Of a stretch of 64,000 bases of DNA, positions 7,957-16,197 are shown one piece after another. This stretch comes from Luteibacter aegosomaticola (GTDB taxonomy: Bacteria; Pseudomonadota; Gammaproteobacteria; Xanthomonadales; Rhodanobacteraceae): contig NZ_CP095741.1 in NCBI RefSeq assembly GCF_023078475.1, positions 1,178,001-1,242,000 of the forward strand, given 5' to 3'. A program made the position numbers and the translations under genes. The stretch's first letter is position 1. Each line of letters starts with the position of its first letter. Below the pieces are notes generated by a model that saw only the letters and a program-made list of their open reading frames with translations, searched no databases and was not told the origin of the DNA.

Positions 7957-8918
7957 TGCGGCCGCTGATCGGCGCATTGCTTGTGGCGGCTGGGGTGATG
8001 GCGGGAGGTGCCTCCGTCCGCGCACAGGCGCTGCTGCCTTCCGGTCCCGATCCGTGGGTCGCGCAGCGCGATGGCGTGTATTACTACATGAACACGATGG
8101 GTGACCGCATCGCGATCCGGAAGACGACGGACCTGCAGAAGCTGAGGGATGCGCCGCCGGTCACCGTCTGGACGCCGCCGGCTTCCGGCCCGAATTCGGC
8201 GGCCGTCTGGGCACCGGAGCTGCACTACCTCGACGGCAAGTGGTACCTGTACTACACGGCCGCCGACAAGCAACACAACGATGACGCCCATCGGCACATC
8301 TTCGTGCTGGAGAACGCCGCAGCAGATCCGACCACGGGGACGTGGGTCGACAAGGGCATGCTGGCGACGCATCTCAACGGCATCGACGGTACGGTGTTCG
8401 AGTACCAGGGCAACCGCTACTTCGCGTACTCGGCCTATGTGGGCGACCACAGCGACCTGGTCCTCGCGCCTATGCCGAACCCGTGGACCCTTGGCAAACC
8501 CCAGGTGGATATCGCCACGCCGACTTTCACCTGGGAAATGCAGGGGGGTCGAAAGATCCTCGAGGGCCCCGAGTTCATCGAAGGCCCCGATGGCACGGCC
8601 TACCTGAGCTACTCCGGTAGCGCATGCTGGGCCGATGGTTACTCGATCGGCCTGCTGACCGCGGCAAAGGGAGCGAACCTGCTTGCGTCCGCCACCTGGG
8701 TGAAGTCCCCGAAGCCGGTCATGGCCAGCTCGCCGCGAAACAACGTCTACGCCCCGGGCCACAACGGCTTCTTCAAATCGCCCGACGGCAAGACCGACTG
8801 GATCATCTACCACGCCAACGGCGGCCCCGACTGGAAATGCACCGCCCGCCGCGCACCCCACGCCCAGCCACTGAGCTGGGACCCGAGGGGCAAACCCATC
8901 TTCCCCGAACCCCGCTAA
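7956..8918 (+). CDS. GH43 glycosidase, probable exo-alpha-1,5-L-arabinofuranosidase
   Basis: This 320-residue exported enzyme has the five-bladed propeller of family GH43. After a signal peptide (residues 1-23) come the three expected acidic residues: the general base D32 in SGPDPWV, the pKa-modulating D144 in LNGIDGTVFEY, and the general acid E203 in ILEGPEF. The HNGFFKSPDGK and IIYHAN motifs are also typical. The protein is nearly all catalytic domain, which fits small exo-acting arabinofuranosidases (GH43_26-like). Its ATG overlaps the stop of the GH93-like gene, so the pair is made together. It probably releases L-arabinose from imported arabino-oligosaccharides. The specificity is inferred from the family and its neighbour. 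Confidence 0.85.
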   Translation: MRPLIGALLVAAGVMAGGASVRAQALLPSGPDPWVAQRDGVYYYMNTMGDRIAIRKTTDLQKLRDAPPVTVWTPPASGPNSAAVWAPELHYLDGKWYLYYTAADKQHNDDAHRHIFVLENAAADPTTGTWVDKGMLATHLNGIDGTVFEYQGNRYFAYSAYVGDHSDLVLAPMPNPWTLGKPQVDIATPTFTWEMQGGRKILEGPEFIEGPDGTAYLSYSGSACWADGYSIGLLTAAKGANLLASATWVKSPKPVMASSPRNNVYAPGHNGFFKSPDGKTDWIIYHANGGPDWKCTARRAPHAQPLSWDPRGKPIFPEPR

Positions 8919-8930
8919 CCCCATAGCTCT

Positions 8931-8997
8931 TGTAGGAGCGCGCTTGCGCGCGATCCACGCTGCCGCCAGCTCCATCGCGCGCAAGCGCGCTCCTACA
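8931..8997. repeat. REP family 1 inverted pair (GTAGGAGCGCGCTTGCGCGC)
   Basis: Two copies of the REP unit face each other (8932-8954 and the inverted copy ending 8996), separated by about 20 bases. The pair can fold into a very stable hairpin at the 3' end of the GH43 gene and may stop transcription or protect the mRNA end. Other members are at 13576, 13996-14062 and 23602-23695. Confidence 0.85.
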
Positions 8998-9047
8998 ACA
9001 GCGGCGGCGCGCATTCGCAAGACATTGCCGGACACATCGCCCTAACG

Positions 9048-9085
9048 TTTCGCTGGCTACCGTTAACGGGTTAGCACTAGCGAAA
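9048..9085 (+). promoter_or_regulatory. Nested inverted repeat in the leader of the GH15-zwf unit
   Basis: TTTCGCT (9048-9054) pairs with AGCGAAA (9079-9085) around a central palindrome CCGTTAACGG. The repeat ends just before the GGAGG ribosome site of the GH15 gene, so it could be an operator over the start region or an mRNA hairpin affecting translation. No regulator in the window is an obvious partner. Confidence 0.4.
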
Positions 9086-9096
9086 ACGGAGGCACG

Positions 9097-10923
9097 ATGG
9101 CATCCCGGATCGAAGATTACGCCATGCTCGGCAACTGCCGGAGCGCGGCCCTGGTGGGGCGCAACGGCTCCGTCGACTGGCTCTGCCTGCCACGCTTCGA
9201 CTCGTCCGCCTGTTTTGCCGCCCTGCTGGGCGACGAAGGCAATGGCCGCTGGTCACTGGCCCCGGCCGACCCCGACGCCACGAGTACACGCCAGTACATC
9301 GATGGCAGCCTGGTTCTGGAGACGGTGTGGACCACGGCTACTGGCAAAGCCAGGGTCATCGATTTCATGCCGTTCGCCGGCGACCAGGTCGGCATCACCC
9401 GGATCGTCGAGGGGCTGGAAGGCCGCGTCGACTTCGAAAGCCGCCTCACGGTCCGCTTCGATTACGGCAACGCGTTGCCCTGGGTCACGACCTGCGACGA
9501 CGGCACCCTGACCGCCGTGGCCGGCCCCGACATGGTGGCGTTGCGCACGCCGGTCGAGATGGAAGGCGAGGGCATGGAAAGCGTTGGCCGCTTCCAGGTG
9601 GCGGCCGGTGAATCCGCCCCCTTCGTCTTCGCCTGGGGCCCGTCGCACCTGCCGCCACCCGAACCCCTGGATCCGCGGAAGGCCTTGAAGGATTCGCTGG
9701 ACTACTGGGAAGCCTGGTCCAACCGATGCAATGGCAGCGGTGAGTGGAGCGATCTCGTCCGCCGCTCGCTCATCGTGCTGAAAGGGCTGAGCTACGAACC
9801 CACGGGCGGCATCGTCGCCGCTCCGACGACGTCGTTGCCGGAACAGTTCGGTGGCGAACGCAACTGGGATTACCGTTTCTGCTGGGCACGCGATGCCACC
9901 TTCGTGCTCTCCGCGTTGGTGAACGCGGGCTACCACGACGAAGCCAGCGCCTGGCGCGACTGGGTCCGCCGCGCGGTGGCCGGCTCCCCCGGCCAGTTGC
10001 AGGTGATGTACGGCCTGGCGGGCGAACGCCGGCTCGAGGAATACGAACTCACCTGGCTGAAAGGCTACGAGGGCGCACGCCCGGTTCGCGTCGGCAACGC
10101 CGCTTCCAACCAGTTCCAGCTGGATATCTTCGGTGAACTGGTCGGCGCGTTCTCGCATGCGATGAAACACGGCGTGGTGCTGCATCCGGAGGCCGACAAC
10201 GTCCAGGCCGTGTTCCTCGACCACCTGGCCGAGATCTGGCGCCACCCCGACGAGGGCATCTGGGAAATCCGTGGCGAATCACGCCACTTCGTCCATTCCA
10301 AGGTCATGGCCTGGCTGGCGTTTGCCCGCGCGGCCGAGCAGCAGCGCGAGGGCCTGGACCCGCATTATGTAAAGCGCTGGCGAAGCATCGCCGATGAGAT
10401 CAAGGCCGATATCCTGGCCAAGGGCGTCGATCCCGAGCGTGGCTGCTTCACCCAGTCCTACGGGTCCAAAGAGCTCGATGCGAGCCTGCTGCTGGTGACC
10501 CTTACCGATTTCCTCCCGCCGGACGATCCGCGCATCATCGCCACCGTGCGCGCCATCGAAGAAGATCTGCTGGTCGAGGGCTTTGTCCGCCGTTATGACA
10601 CCCGCTCGGGCGTCGATGGCCTGCCGCCGGGCGAGGGCGAGTTCCTGCCGTGCAGCTTCTGGCTCGTCGAAAATTACGTGATGCTGGGCCGGATGGACGA
10701 AGCGCGGGCGCTCTTCGAACGCCTTGCCGCACTCACGAATGACCTCGGGCTGCTCTCGGAGGAGTACGATCCCCGTTCGAAACGGCTCCTGGGCAATTTC
10801 CCACAAGCCTTTTCGCACGTCGCGTTGGTTAATGCCGCCTTTAGCCTGGCGCACGGATACAGCGCGACAGCCGATATCCACGCATCCCCCGAATCCAACG
10901 TTCCCCAAGGAGTCAGTGCATGA
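9097..10923 (+). CDS. Glycoside hydrolase family 15 protein (glucoamylase / trehalase-like)
   Basis: This is a 608-residue cytosolic enzyme with no signal peptide. It has the N-terminal beta-sandwich of prokaryotic GH15 enzymes ([34 protein letters not shown]) followed by an (alpha/alpha)6 barrel. Diagnostic GH15 motifs are [20 protein letters not shown] (from about residue 248), [18 protein letters not shown], and [19 protein letters not shown] near the C-terminus, which carries a conserved Glu expected in catalysis. Substrates in the family are alpha-1,4-glucans or trehalose; both products feed glucose to the next gene's pathway. A GGAGG site lies 4 bases before the ATG. The stop overlaps the zwf start (ATGA), so the two are coupled. 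Substrate is not decided. Confidence 0.85.
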   Translation: MASRIEDYAMLGNCRSAALVGRNGSVDWLCLPRFDSSACFAALLGDEGNGRWSLAPADPDATSTRQYIDGSLVLETVWTTATGKARVIDFMPFAGDQVGITRIVEGLEGRVDFESRLTVRFDYGNALPWVTTCDDGTLTAVAGPDMVALRTPVEMEGEGMESVGRFQVAAGESAPFVFAWGPSHLPPPEPLDPRKALKDSLDYWEAWSNRCNGSGEWSDLVRRSLIVLKGLSYEPTGGIVAAPTTSLPEQFGGERNWDYRFCWARDATFVLSALVNAGYHDEASAWRDWVRRAVAGSPGQLQVMYGLAGERRLEEYELTWLKGYEGARPVRVGNAASNQFQLDIFGELVGAFSHAMKHGVVLHPEADNVQAVFLDHLAEIWRHPDEGIWEIRGESRHFVHSKVMAWLAFARAAEQQREGLDPHYVKRWRSIADEIKADILAKGVDPERGCFTQSYGSKELDASLLLVTLTDFLPPDDPRIIATVRAIEEDLLVEGFVRRYDTRSGVDGLPPGEGEFLPCSFWLVENYVMLGRMDEARALFERLAALTNDLGLLSEEYDPRSKRLLGNFPQAFSHVALVNAAFSLAHGYSATADIHASPESNVPQGVSA

Positions 10924-12728
10924 GCCAAGCCCAACCGAAGCGCGCGACCTCCCGCGCTCATCCGGCCGACCCGTGTACCGTCGTGATCTTCGGCGCCGCC
11001 GGTGACCTCACCAGCCGCCTCGTCGTCCCCGCGCTGTACAACATGCGCCGTACCGGCCTGCTCTCGGATAACTTCTCCATCGTGGGTTTCAACCACGGCA
11101 AGATGTCCGACAACGCCTGGAAGAAAAACCTGCATACCTCGCTGGAGCGCTACGTCTCCGGTGCGGGCCAGCGCCTCGATGAAGAGGCCTGGGGCTGGCT
11201 GAGCAGCCAGATGACCTACTTCGCCGGCGATTTCGACGATGCCGCGTCGTTCCACTCGCTTGCCACCAAGCTGAAGGACATCGATCGCCGCCGTGGCACC
11301 CAGGGCAATGTCCTGTTCTACCTGGCCACGCCGGAGCGTTTCTTCGGCGATGTAATCGAGCAGCTGCGCAAGGCCGGCCTCACCGACGATGGCGGCGTGG
11401 ATGGCGACCACTGGCGCCGCGTCATCATCGAGAAGCCGTTCGGCCACGACCTGGCCTCGGCCCAGGCGCTGAACGAGCGCATCCTGAAGGTGCTGCGCGA
11501 AGACCAGATCTACCGCATCGACCACTTCCTGGGTAAGGAAACGGTGCAGAACATCATGGCCTTCCGCTTTGCGAACGGCCTGTTCGAGCCCATCTGGAAC
11601 CGCGACCGCATCGACCACGTGCAGATCACCGTGGCCGAGACCGTGGGCGTCGAGCGCCGTGGCTCGTTCTACGAGCAGACCGGTGCCATGCGCGACATGG
11701 TGCCGAACCATCTGTTCCAGCTGCTGGCCATGGTGGCGATGGAGCCGCCGACCTCGTTCGATGCCGAAGCCGTGCGCACGCGCAAGGCCGAGGTGATCGA
11801 GGCGATCCGCCCGATCGCACCGGAAGATGCCGTGCGGGGCCAGTACGGCCCGGGCGCGGTGAATGGCCAGCTGGCCCGCGCGTATCGCGACGAGCCGGAC
11901 GTGGCGCCGGATTCGGTCACGGAAACCTTCGTGGCCATGAAGCTTTCGATCGACACCTGGCGCTGGTCGGGCGTGCCGTTCTACCTGCGCACCGGCAAGC
12001 ACATGGGCCGTCGCACCACCGAGATCGCGATCCGCTTCAAGTCCGCCCCGATGGCGCCGTTCCGCGGCACGGGCATGGATGCGTTCGGGCCGGACTGGTT
12101 GGTGCTGCAGATCCAGCCGGATGAGGGCATCTCGCTGCAGTTCGACGTGAAGCGCCCCGGCCCGCGCGTGGAGCTCGCTCCCGTGCGCATGGATTTCAAG
12201 TACGCCGACTGGTTCCGCGCGGAGCCGAACGTGGGCTACGAGACCCTGCTTTACGATTGCATGACCGGCGATGCGACGCTGTTCCAGCGCGCGGACATGG
12301 TTGAGGCATGCTGGCGCGCGGTGCAGCCGGTCATCGATGACTGGCACCAGCGCACGCCGGCGGATTTCCCGAACTATGCCTCGGGCAGCGCGGGTCCGGC
12401 GTCGTCGGATACGTTGCTGGCGATGGGCGGCCGTTCGTGGCGTCCGCTGAACACCGGCACCGAGCCGGCACGCCGCGCGGCGCGTCAGAAGGCTGAAGCG
12501 GGTTCCGCACCAGTGGCGGCGGCTAAGGAGCCGGCAAAGCCGACGCGCACGAAGCGTGCAGCGGCGAAGAAGGTATTGCGCGCGGCGTCGGTGAAGAAGG
12601 CTGCACCTGCCAAGAAGGCGACCGTGAAGAAAGCGGCGGTGAAGAAGGTCGTCGCGGCCAAGAAAACGCCCGCGAAGAAAACGGCAGTCCGCAAGGCAGC
12701 CACCAAGAAACGCACCACGAAGAAATAA
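10920..12728 (+). CDS. zwf: Glucose-6-phosphate 1-dehydrogenase with Lys/Ala-rich C-terminal tail
   Basis: The enzyme oxidises glucose-6-phosphate to 6-phosphogluconolactone with NAD(P)+, the entry to the pentose phosphate and Entner-Doudoroff routes. The coenzyme loop GAAGDLTSR is at residues 25-33, and the substrate signature RIDHFLGKE (199-207) includes the catalytic His H202. The catalytic part ends near residue 509 (...GRSWRPL), the normal length of the family. It then continues in frame for about 93 residues made almost only of Lys, Ala, Arg, Pro, Thr and Val ([20 protein letters not shown] and similar), like a histone H1 or AlgP tail. Such a tail is not part of standard G6PD and may bind nucleic acid or polyphosphate. 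The start overlaps the GH15 stop. A terminator follows. Confidence 0.95.
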   Translation: MSQAQPKRATSRAHPADPCTVVIFGAAGDLTSRLVVPALYNMRRTGLLSDNFSIVGFNHGKMSDNAWKKNLHTSLERYVSGAGQRLDEEAWGWLSSQMTYFAGDFDDAASFHSLATKLKDIDRRRGTQGNVLFYLATPERFFGDVIEQLRKAGLTDDGGVDGDHWRRVIIEKPFGHDLASAQALNERILKVLREDQIYRIDHFLGKETVQNIMAFRFANGLFEPIWNRDRIDHVQITVAETVGVERRGSFYEQTGAMRDMVPNHLFQLLAMVAMEPPTSFDAEAVRTRKAEVIEAIRPIAPEDAVRGQYGPGAVNGQLARAYRDEPDVAPDSVTETFVAMKLSIDTWRWSGVPFYLRTGKHMGRRTTEIAIRFKSAPMAPFRGTGMDAFGPDWLVLQIQPDEGISLQFDVKRPGPRVELAPVRMDFKYADWFRAEPNVGYETLLYDCMTGDATLFQRADMVEACWRAVQPVIDDWHQRTPADFPNYASGSAGPASSDTLLAMGGRSWRPLNTGTEPARRAARQKAEAGSAPVAAAKEPAKPTRTKRAAAKKVLRAASVKKAAPAKKATVKKAAVKKVVAAKKTPAKKTAVRKAATKKRTTKK

Positions 12729-12732
12729 GCCA

Positions 12733-12760
12733 AAGGGGCCCTCCGGGGCCCCTTCTTCTT
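12733..12760 (+). terminator. Intrinsic terminator after zwf
   Basis: A 9-bp stem with TCCG loop (AAGGGGCCC at 12733-12741, GGGCCCCTT at 12746-12754) is followed by CTTCTT, 5 bases after the zwf stop. Confidence 0.9.
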
Positions 12761-12762
12761 TC

Positions 12763-12857
12763 GTAGGAGCCCACCCTGTGGGCGACATGTTTCGCCTCAC
12801 CACAACAGTTCTTCAGGCTTTGTCGCGAACGGCGTCGCCCACAGGGTGGGCTCCTAC
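12763..12857. repeat. REP family 2 inverted pair (GTAGGAGCCCACCCTGTGGG)
   Basis: The two outer arms (12763-12787 and about 12833-12857) are near-perfect inverted copies enclosing about 45 bases. This is the shortest member of the family also found at 46692-46827, 47543-47678, 55205-55340 and 61038-61175. It sits between the zwf terminator and the broken AraC fragment. Confidence 0.88.
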
Positions 12858-12871
12858 ACGGGGGCCTTGTG

Positions 12872-12955
12872 TCAGTGTGAGGAGACGTAGATCGCGTCGG
12901 CGAAGGGCTCGGGTAGGGCGAAGCTTTCGCGCATGCGGCGTGCTTCGGCGGCGAG
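12872..12955 (-). pseudogene. 3' remnant of an AraC-family regulator gene
   Basis: Read on the minus strand this stretch encodes AAEA then RMRESFALPEPFADAIYV then SSH and a TGA stop. That is the same C-terminal peptide as the intact AraC regulator at 14097-15080, with one change (A to P) and a different stop codon. Homology ends abruptly at about 12955, so only the last 27 or so codons survive. It is a duplicated or recombined gene end. The following 12956-13132 shows no recognisable gene. Confidence 0.85.
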
Positions 12956-13132
12956 TGCATGCCGAATGCGGCTACCGTTGCCTCGCGCTCGTACGCCTTG
13001 GGAAGCCGCGCCCACCAAGGGCCTTGGCGGTCACGGCTGCGGACGGTTCGGTGGCTTGATGGTGAGAGCGACGGTAGCTCGACGTGTATATTCCGGTATC
13101 GCTTGGCATTGGCCAATCATGGAACTCATGTC

Positions 13133-13579
13133 ATGCGCGATCGTTTCAAGGCTTCGGTGTCTGTGTTCGCCATCGTTCGTCGGAACGATCGGGTATTGAT
13201 GCTTCTTCGTTCCGGTACGGGTTGGATGGATGGCTACTGGAGCTTGCCTGCAGGTGCGATGGACGGCGGTGAAGTGGCGTCGGTTGCCGCGGCGAGGGAG
13301 CTGAGGGAAGAGGTGTCGCTTGTGGCGGCGTCCGGAGCGCTGGCCCTGGCGCACACGCAGCAGAACTTCACCCACGGCGATGAATGGCTGGGTCTTTACT
13401 TCGAAGCGTCTGACGTCACGGGTTCACCCGCGGTGATAGAGCCTGAGAAGCACGCGGCTGTTGAGTGGTTCGCAGTCGACACGTTGCCCGCGAACACGGT
13501 GCCCTATGTGCGATTGGCGCTAGAAGCCATTCAAGACGGAGACCTGTTTTCGACCTACGCGGACGCACGCACGTCGTAG
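13133..13579 (+). CDS. Nudix hydrolase
   Basis: This is a 148-residue member of the Nudix family, which cleaves nucleoside diphosphates linked to another group. The Nudix box is clear: G-x5-E-x7-R-E-L-R-E-E in GAMDGGEVASVAAARELREE, with the usual final Gly replaced by Ser (EEVSL). The sequence before it, GWMDGYWSLPAG, is typical of MutT-like members that handle nucleotides. I place the start at ATG 13133 (MRDRFKASVSVFAIV), where similarity to the fold begins; the frame is open further upstream but has no family features there. The TAG stop lies inside a REP unit. No operon partner. Substrate unknown. Confidence 0.85.
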   Translation: MRDRFKASVSVFAIVRRNDRVLMLLRSGTGWMDGYWSLPAGAMDGGEVASVAAARELREEVSLVAASGALALAHTQQNFTHGDEWLGLYFEASDVTGSPAVIEPEKHAAVEWFAVDTLPANTVPYVRLALEAIQDGDLFSTYADARTS

Positions 13580-13598
13580 GAGCGCGCTTGCGCGCGAT
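13576..13598. repeat. Single REP family 1 unit overlapping the Nudix stop codon
   Basis: GTAGGAGCGCGCTTGCGCGC begins at 13576 and its TAG (13577-13579) is the stop codon of the Nudix gene. There is no inverted partner here, unlike the other family 1 sites. Confidence 0.8.
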
Positions 13599-13611
13599 CC
13601 AGCCACCCCCA

Positions 13612-13986
13612 TCAACGCCGCCGCACCAGGCGCTTGAACAGATTCAAGGTCAATACATCGCCTACCAACGAGCGAAGCAGCCACGGCTGATATCCGTCGA
13701 ACAGGGCTTCGAGGCAACGGATATCTGGATCGCGCGGCCCTGGTTCCTTCGGTCCAATCCAGTACCGGCTGTTGTCACCAAAGGGTTCCCAGACGACATA
13801 GGTGGAACCGAGGTAGTTGAAGTCGACGCGCACATCGTCGGAACTCCCGAAGCGCCTGCGCAGGCGAACGTCCGTGACGTCCTCCGCTTGCTTCAAAAGC
13901 TTTGCAACCGCCCGTCGCGAGACGTACGTGTGCTCTATCTCGAAGGCAAATGTCTTGCCGGCCTTGGTCAGCGGAAAGGTTCTCAT
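13612..13986 (-). CDS. Hypothetical protein, 124 residues
   Basis: I do not recognise a named family. The protein is soluble and charged, beginning MRTFPLTKAGKTFAFEIEHT and ending LTLNLFKRLVRRR, with a middle part rich in aromatic and acidic residues (DFNYLGSTYVVWEPFGDN). The frame continues upstream into a REP element, so the start is taken at ATG 13986, just inside the REP boundary, where protein-like sequence begins. It stands alone between the convergent Nudix gene and the AraC regulator, between REP units on both sides. Codon use is like that of its neighbours. Confidence 0.65.
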   Translation of the reverse strand: MRTFPLTKAGKTFAFEIEHTYVSRRAVAKLLKQAEDVTDVRLRRRFGSSDDVRVDFNYLGSTYVVWEPFGDNSRYWIGPKEPGPRDPDIRCLEALFDGYQPWLLRSLVGDVLTLNLFKRLVRRR

Positions 13987-13995
13987 CAGTCGCCT

Positions 13996-14062
13996 GTAGG
14001 AGCGCGCTTGCGCGCGATTCACGGATACCTCAAGACCTGATCGCGCGCAAGCGCGCTCCTAC
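13996..14062. repeat. REP family 1 inverted pair
   Basis: Two facing copies of GTAGGAGCGCGCTTGCGCGC (starting 13996, and inverted ending 14062) are separated by about 20 bases. They fill most of the gap between the hypothetical gene and the AraC regulator. Confidence 0.85.
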
Positions 14063-14096
14063 ATGGGGTTCGTGTACGGGGCGGGCGAGCGGCGGG

Positions 14097-15080
14097 TTAG
14101 TGGGAGGAGACGTAGATGGCGTCGGCGAAGGCTTCGGGGAGGGCGAAGCTTTCGCGCATGCGGCGTGCTTCTGCCGCGGGCGTGGTGCCGAAGAGGCGGC
14201 GGAATTCGCGGCTGAATTGGGAGGGGCTGGTGTAGCCGACGGCGTGGCTGGCGGCTTCGGCAGTTAGGGATTGCCGGACCATGAGTAGCCGCGCTTGATG
14301 CAGTCGCGTCGATTTGACGTACTGCATGGGCGAGACCTGGGTGATCGCTTTGAAATGACTATGGAAGCTGGGGGCGCTCATGCCGGCTTCGCTGGCGAGC
14401 TGCGCGACGTCGAGGGGCTCGGCGTAGGAGGCGTGGATGAGCCGCAGTGCCTGGCTGATCCGGCCGAATTGGCCGCGCAGGGCGAGGGCGTTGCGCATGG
14501 CGCTGCCTTGCGCGCCGGTGAGTACGCGGAAATAGAGCTCGCGGAGCAGGGCGGGGCCGAGTACCGCGGCGTCGAGAGGACGTTGCAGGGCTTCGAGGAA
14601 GCGCAGGACCGAGCTCTGCATGGCGTCGTCCATCGGCGTGGACATCATGCTGCGGGGCGGTTGCACGGGTTCGGCCGTGCCTTCACGGTCGATCTGTTCT
14701 GCGACCTCGGCGGCGAGCGCGAAATCCAGGTGCAGGTAAAGCGCGAGGAGCGGCCGTTCGGGCGTGGCGTCGGTTTCCATGGTGAAGGGCACGGGGACCG
14801 AGACGGCGAGGTATTGGTGTTCGTCGTAGAGGTAGAGCTCGTCGCCGAAGTAGCCGCGTTTGCGGCCCTGGCAGACGATGACGATGCCGGGGTCGTAGAG
14901 CACCGGGGTACGGGCGAGCGCGCGATCGGAGCGCAGGATGCGGACGCTGGGGATGGCGGTGAGGTTGTAGCCCTCATCCGGGGCGAGCCCGCGCAGTAGC
15001 TCAACCGTGCGGGCCTGGGCTGGCACGGGGGCGGATCCGGCGAGTTGGCTGGGTTTCTTCTTGGTCATAGGAATAGGCAA
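14097..15080 (-). CDS. AraC-family transcriptional regulator (AraC_N cupin + HTH_18)
   Basis: The 327-residue protein has an N-terminal cupin-like sensor (about residues 40-190; VLYDPGIVIVCQGRKRGYFGD, QYLAVSVPVPF) of the AraC_N type and a C-terminal double helix-turn-helix (about 215-315; LDVAQLASEAGMSAPSFHSH, then AVGYTSPSQFSREFRRLFG). Such proteins typically activate an adjacent oxidoreductase gene. Here the short-chain dehydrogenase at 15160 is divergent, 79 bp away, and is the likely target. The start is ATG 15080, with a second candidate at 15068 (MTKKK). A copy of its last codons survives as a remnant at 12872-12955. Confidence 0.9.
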   Translation of the reverse strand: MPIPMTKKKPSQLAGSAPVPAQARTVELLRGLAPDEGYNLTAIPSVRILRSDRALARTPVLYDPGIVIVCQGRKRGYFGDELYLYDEHQYLAVSVPVPFTMETDATPERPLLALYLHLDFALAAEVAEQIDREGTAEPVQPPRSMMSTPMDDAMQSSVLRFLEALQRPLDAAVLGPALLRELYFRVLTGAQGSAMRNALALRGQFGRISQALRLIHASYAEPLDVAQLASEAGMSAPSFHSHFKAITQVSPMQYVKSTRLHQARLLMVRQSLTAEAASHAVGYTSPSQFSREFRRLFGTTPAAEARRMRESFALPEAFADAIYVSSH

Positions 15081-15159
15081 GAAAATGAGCCTATCGGAGC
15101 TTATCTGCTGAGGCGTATGGGTGGATTATGCACTCCTCGTCCTCTGAAGGGAGATCCCG

Positions 15160-15993
15160 ATGGCAACCCAGAAAATCATCCTTATCACCGGTGTGAGCAG
15201 CGGCTTCGGTCGTGCCCTGGCGCAGGAGGCCCTGGCCCAGGGGCACACCGTCGTGGGTACGGTGCGTAGCGCGGCGGCGAAAACTGAGTTCGAGGCGCTG
15301 GCGCCGCAGGCGGCGTTTGGCCGCGTGCTGGATGTCACCGACTTCGATGCGATCGACGGTGTCGTAGCGGAGATCGAGCAGAACGTCGGGCCTGTCGATG
15401 TGCTCGTGAATAACGCGGGCTATGGGCACGAAGGCATCATGGAGGAATCGCCGCTCAGCGCGATGCGCCACCAGTTCGACGTGAACGTGTTTGGTGCCGT
15501 GGCGATGATGAAGGCCGTGTTGCCGTTCATGCGCGGGCGCCGACGCGGGCACATCCTCAACATCACCTCGATGGGTGGCTACATCACGATGCCGGGTATC
15601 GCGTATTACTGCGGTAGCAAGTTCGCGCTCGAAGGCATTTCCGAGACGCTAGGTAAAGAAGTCGCGCCACTCGGTATCGCCGTGACAGCCGTGGCACCCG
15701 GGTCGTTCCGTACCGATTGGGCGGGGCGTTCGATGGCGCGTACGCCGCGCTCGATCGCCGACTACGACGCGCTGTTCGATCCGATCCGCCAGGCGCGGGA
15801 GGAGAAGAGCGGCAAGCAGTTGGGTGATCCGGCCAAGGCGGCGAAGGCGATGCTGGCGGTGATCGATGCGCCGAATCCGCCTGCGCATCTGTTGCTGGGT
15901 AGTGATGCGTTGAAGCTGGTGCGTGACAAGCTGGCGGCGACGGAAGCGTCTGTTCGTGAGTGGGAAGCGCTGACGGTTTCGACCGACGGGTGA
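15160..15993 (+). CDS. Short-chain dehydrogenase/reductase (SDR) family oxidoreductase
   Basis: This 277-residue NAD(P)-dependent oxidoreductase has the classical SDR motifs: cofactor-binding TGVSSGFG (residues 10-17), NNAG in VDVLVNNAGYGHEG, a catalytic Ser in LNITSMGG, and Y150-x3-K154 in YYCGSKFALEG. The C-terminal PANPPAHLLLG-like region (here DAPNPPAHLLLGSDALKLV) is common in SDRs paired with AraC regulators. A GAAGGGAG ribosome site precedes ATG 15160. It is divergent from the AraC gene and probably under its control. The substrate cannot be predicted; homologues are annotated broadly as oxidoreductases. Confidence 0.9.
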   Translation: MATQKIILITGVSSGFGRALAQEALAQGHTVVGTVRSAAAKTEFEALAPQAAFGRVLDVTDFDAIDGVVAEIEQNVGPVDVLVNNAGYGHEGIMEESPLSAMRHQFDVNVFGAVAMMKAVLPFMRGRRRGHILNITSMGGYITMPGIAYYCGSKFALEGISETLGKEVAPLGIAVTAVAPGSFRTDWAGRSMARTPRSIADYDALFDPIRQAREEKSGKQLGDPAKAAKAMLAVIDAPNPPAHLLLGSDALKLVRDKLAATEASVREWEALTVSTDG

Positions 15994-16008
15994 TTGCACG
16001 CAGGCCGT

Positions 16009-16028
16009 TGTAGGAGCTCGCTCCTACA
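16009..16028. terminator. Compact bidirectional hairpin between convergent genes
   Basis: TGTAGGAGC (16009-16017) and GCTCCTACA (16020-16028) form a 9-bp stem with a 2-base centre. It resembles a collapsed REP pair. It lies between the SDR gene and the small membrane protein gene and includes the TAG stop of the latter. There is no T-run, so termination is inferred from position. Confidence 0.6.
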
Positions 16029-16197
16029 GGAGCGCTTTGCGGATCAGGAGGGCGATCGTGACGACGGGTACGGCGAGCAGGGCCCACGCAGCGATCTGCC
16101 ATGCCGGCCCGGCTAGCAACGCGAGCAGCAGGCCCGCTAGCAGGCAGGCGGCCATGCCTAGCGGCAGCGTGATAAGCCCTCTCGGACGCGCGCTCAT
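16024..16197 (-). CDS. Small membrane protein, 57 residues, in the iron-uptake operon
   Basis: This short gene encodes MSARPRGLITLPLGMAACLL then AGLLLALLAGPAWQIAAWAL and LAVPVVTIALLIRKALL. It has two hydrophobic helices (about residues 8-30 and 34-53) joined by a short turn, with basic residues at both ends. Its ATG overlaps the stop of the PepSY gene (ATGA), so it is the last gene of the sigma-FecR-receptor-PepSY unit. In related bacteria a PepSY siderophore gene is commonly followed by small DUF3649- or DUF3325-type membrane proteins; this one is shorter and I cannot assign it to either. Its stop is TAG inside the hairpin at 16009-16028. Confidence 0.7.
   Translation of the reverse strand: MSARPRGLITLPLGMAACLLAGLLLALLAGPAWQIAAWALLAVPVVTIALLIRKALL

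Noticed and set aside
8931..8997. The regularly recurring GTAGGAG units as a CRISPR array
   Set aside because: Units occur as single inverted pairs at scattered sites with no spacers of constant length and no cas genes.
12523..13116. A 197-codon minus-strand frame spanning the zwf end, REP and AraC remnant
   Set aside because: It crosses a terminator, a REP pair and an antisense Lys-rich tail; only the remnant in another phase has homology.
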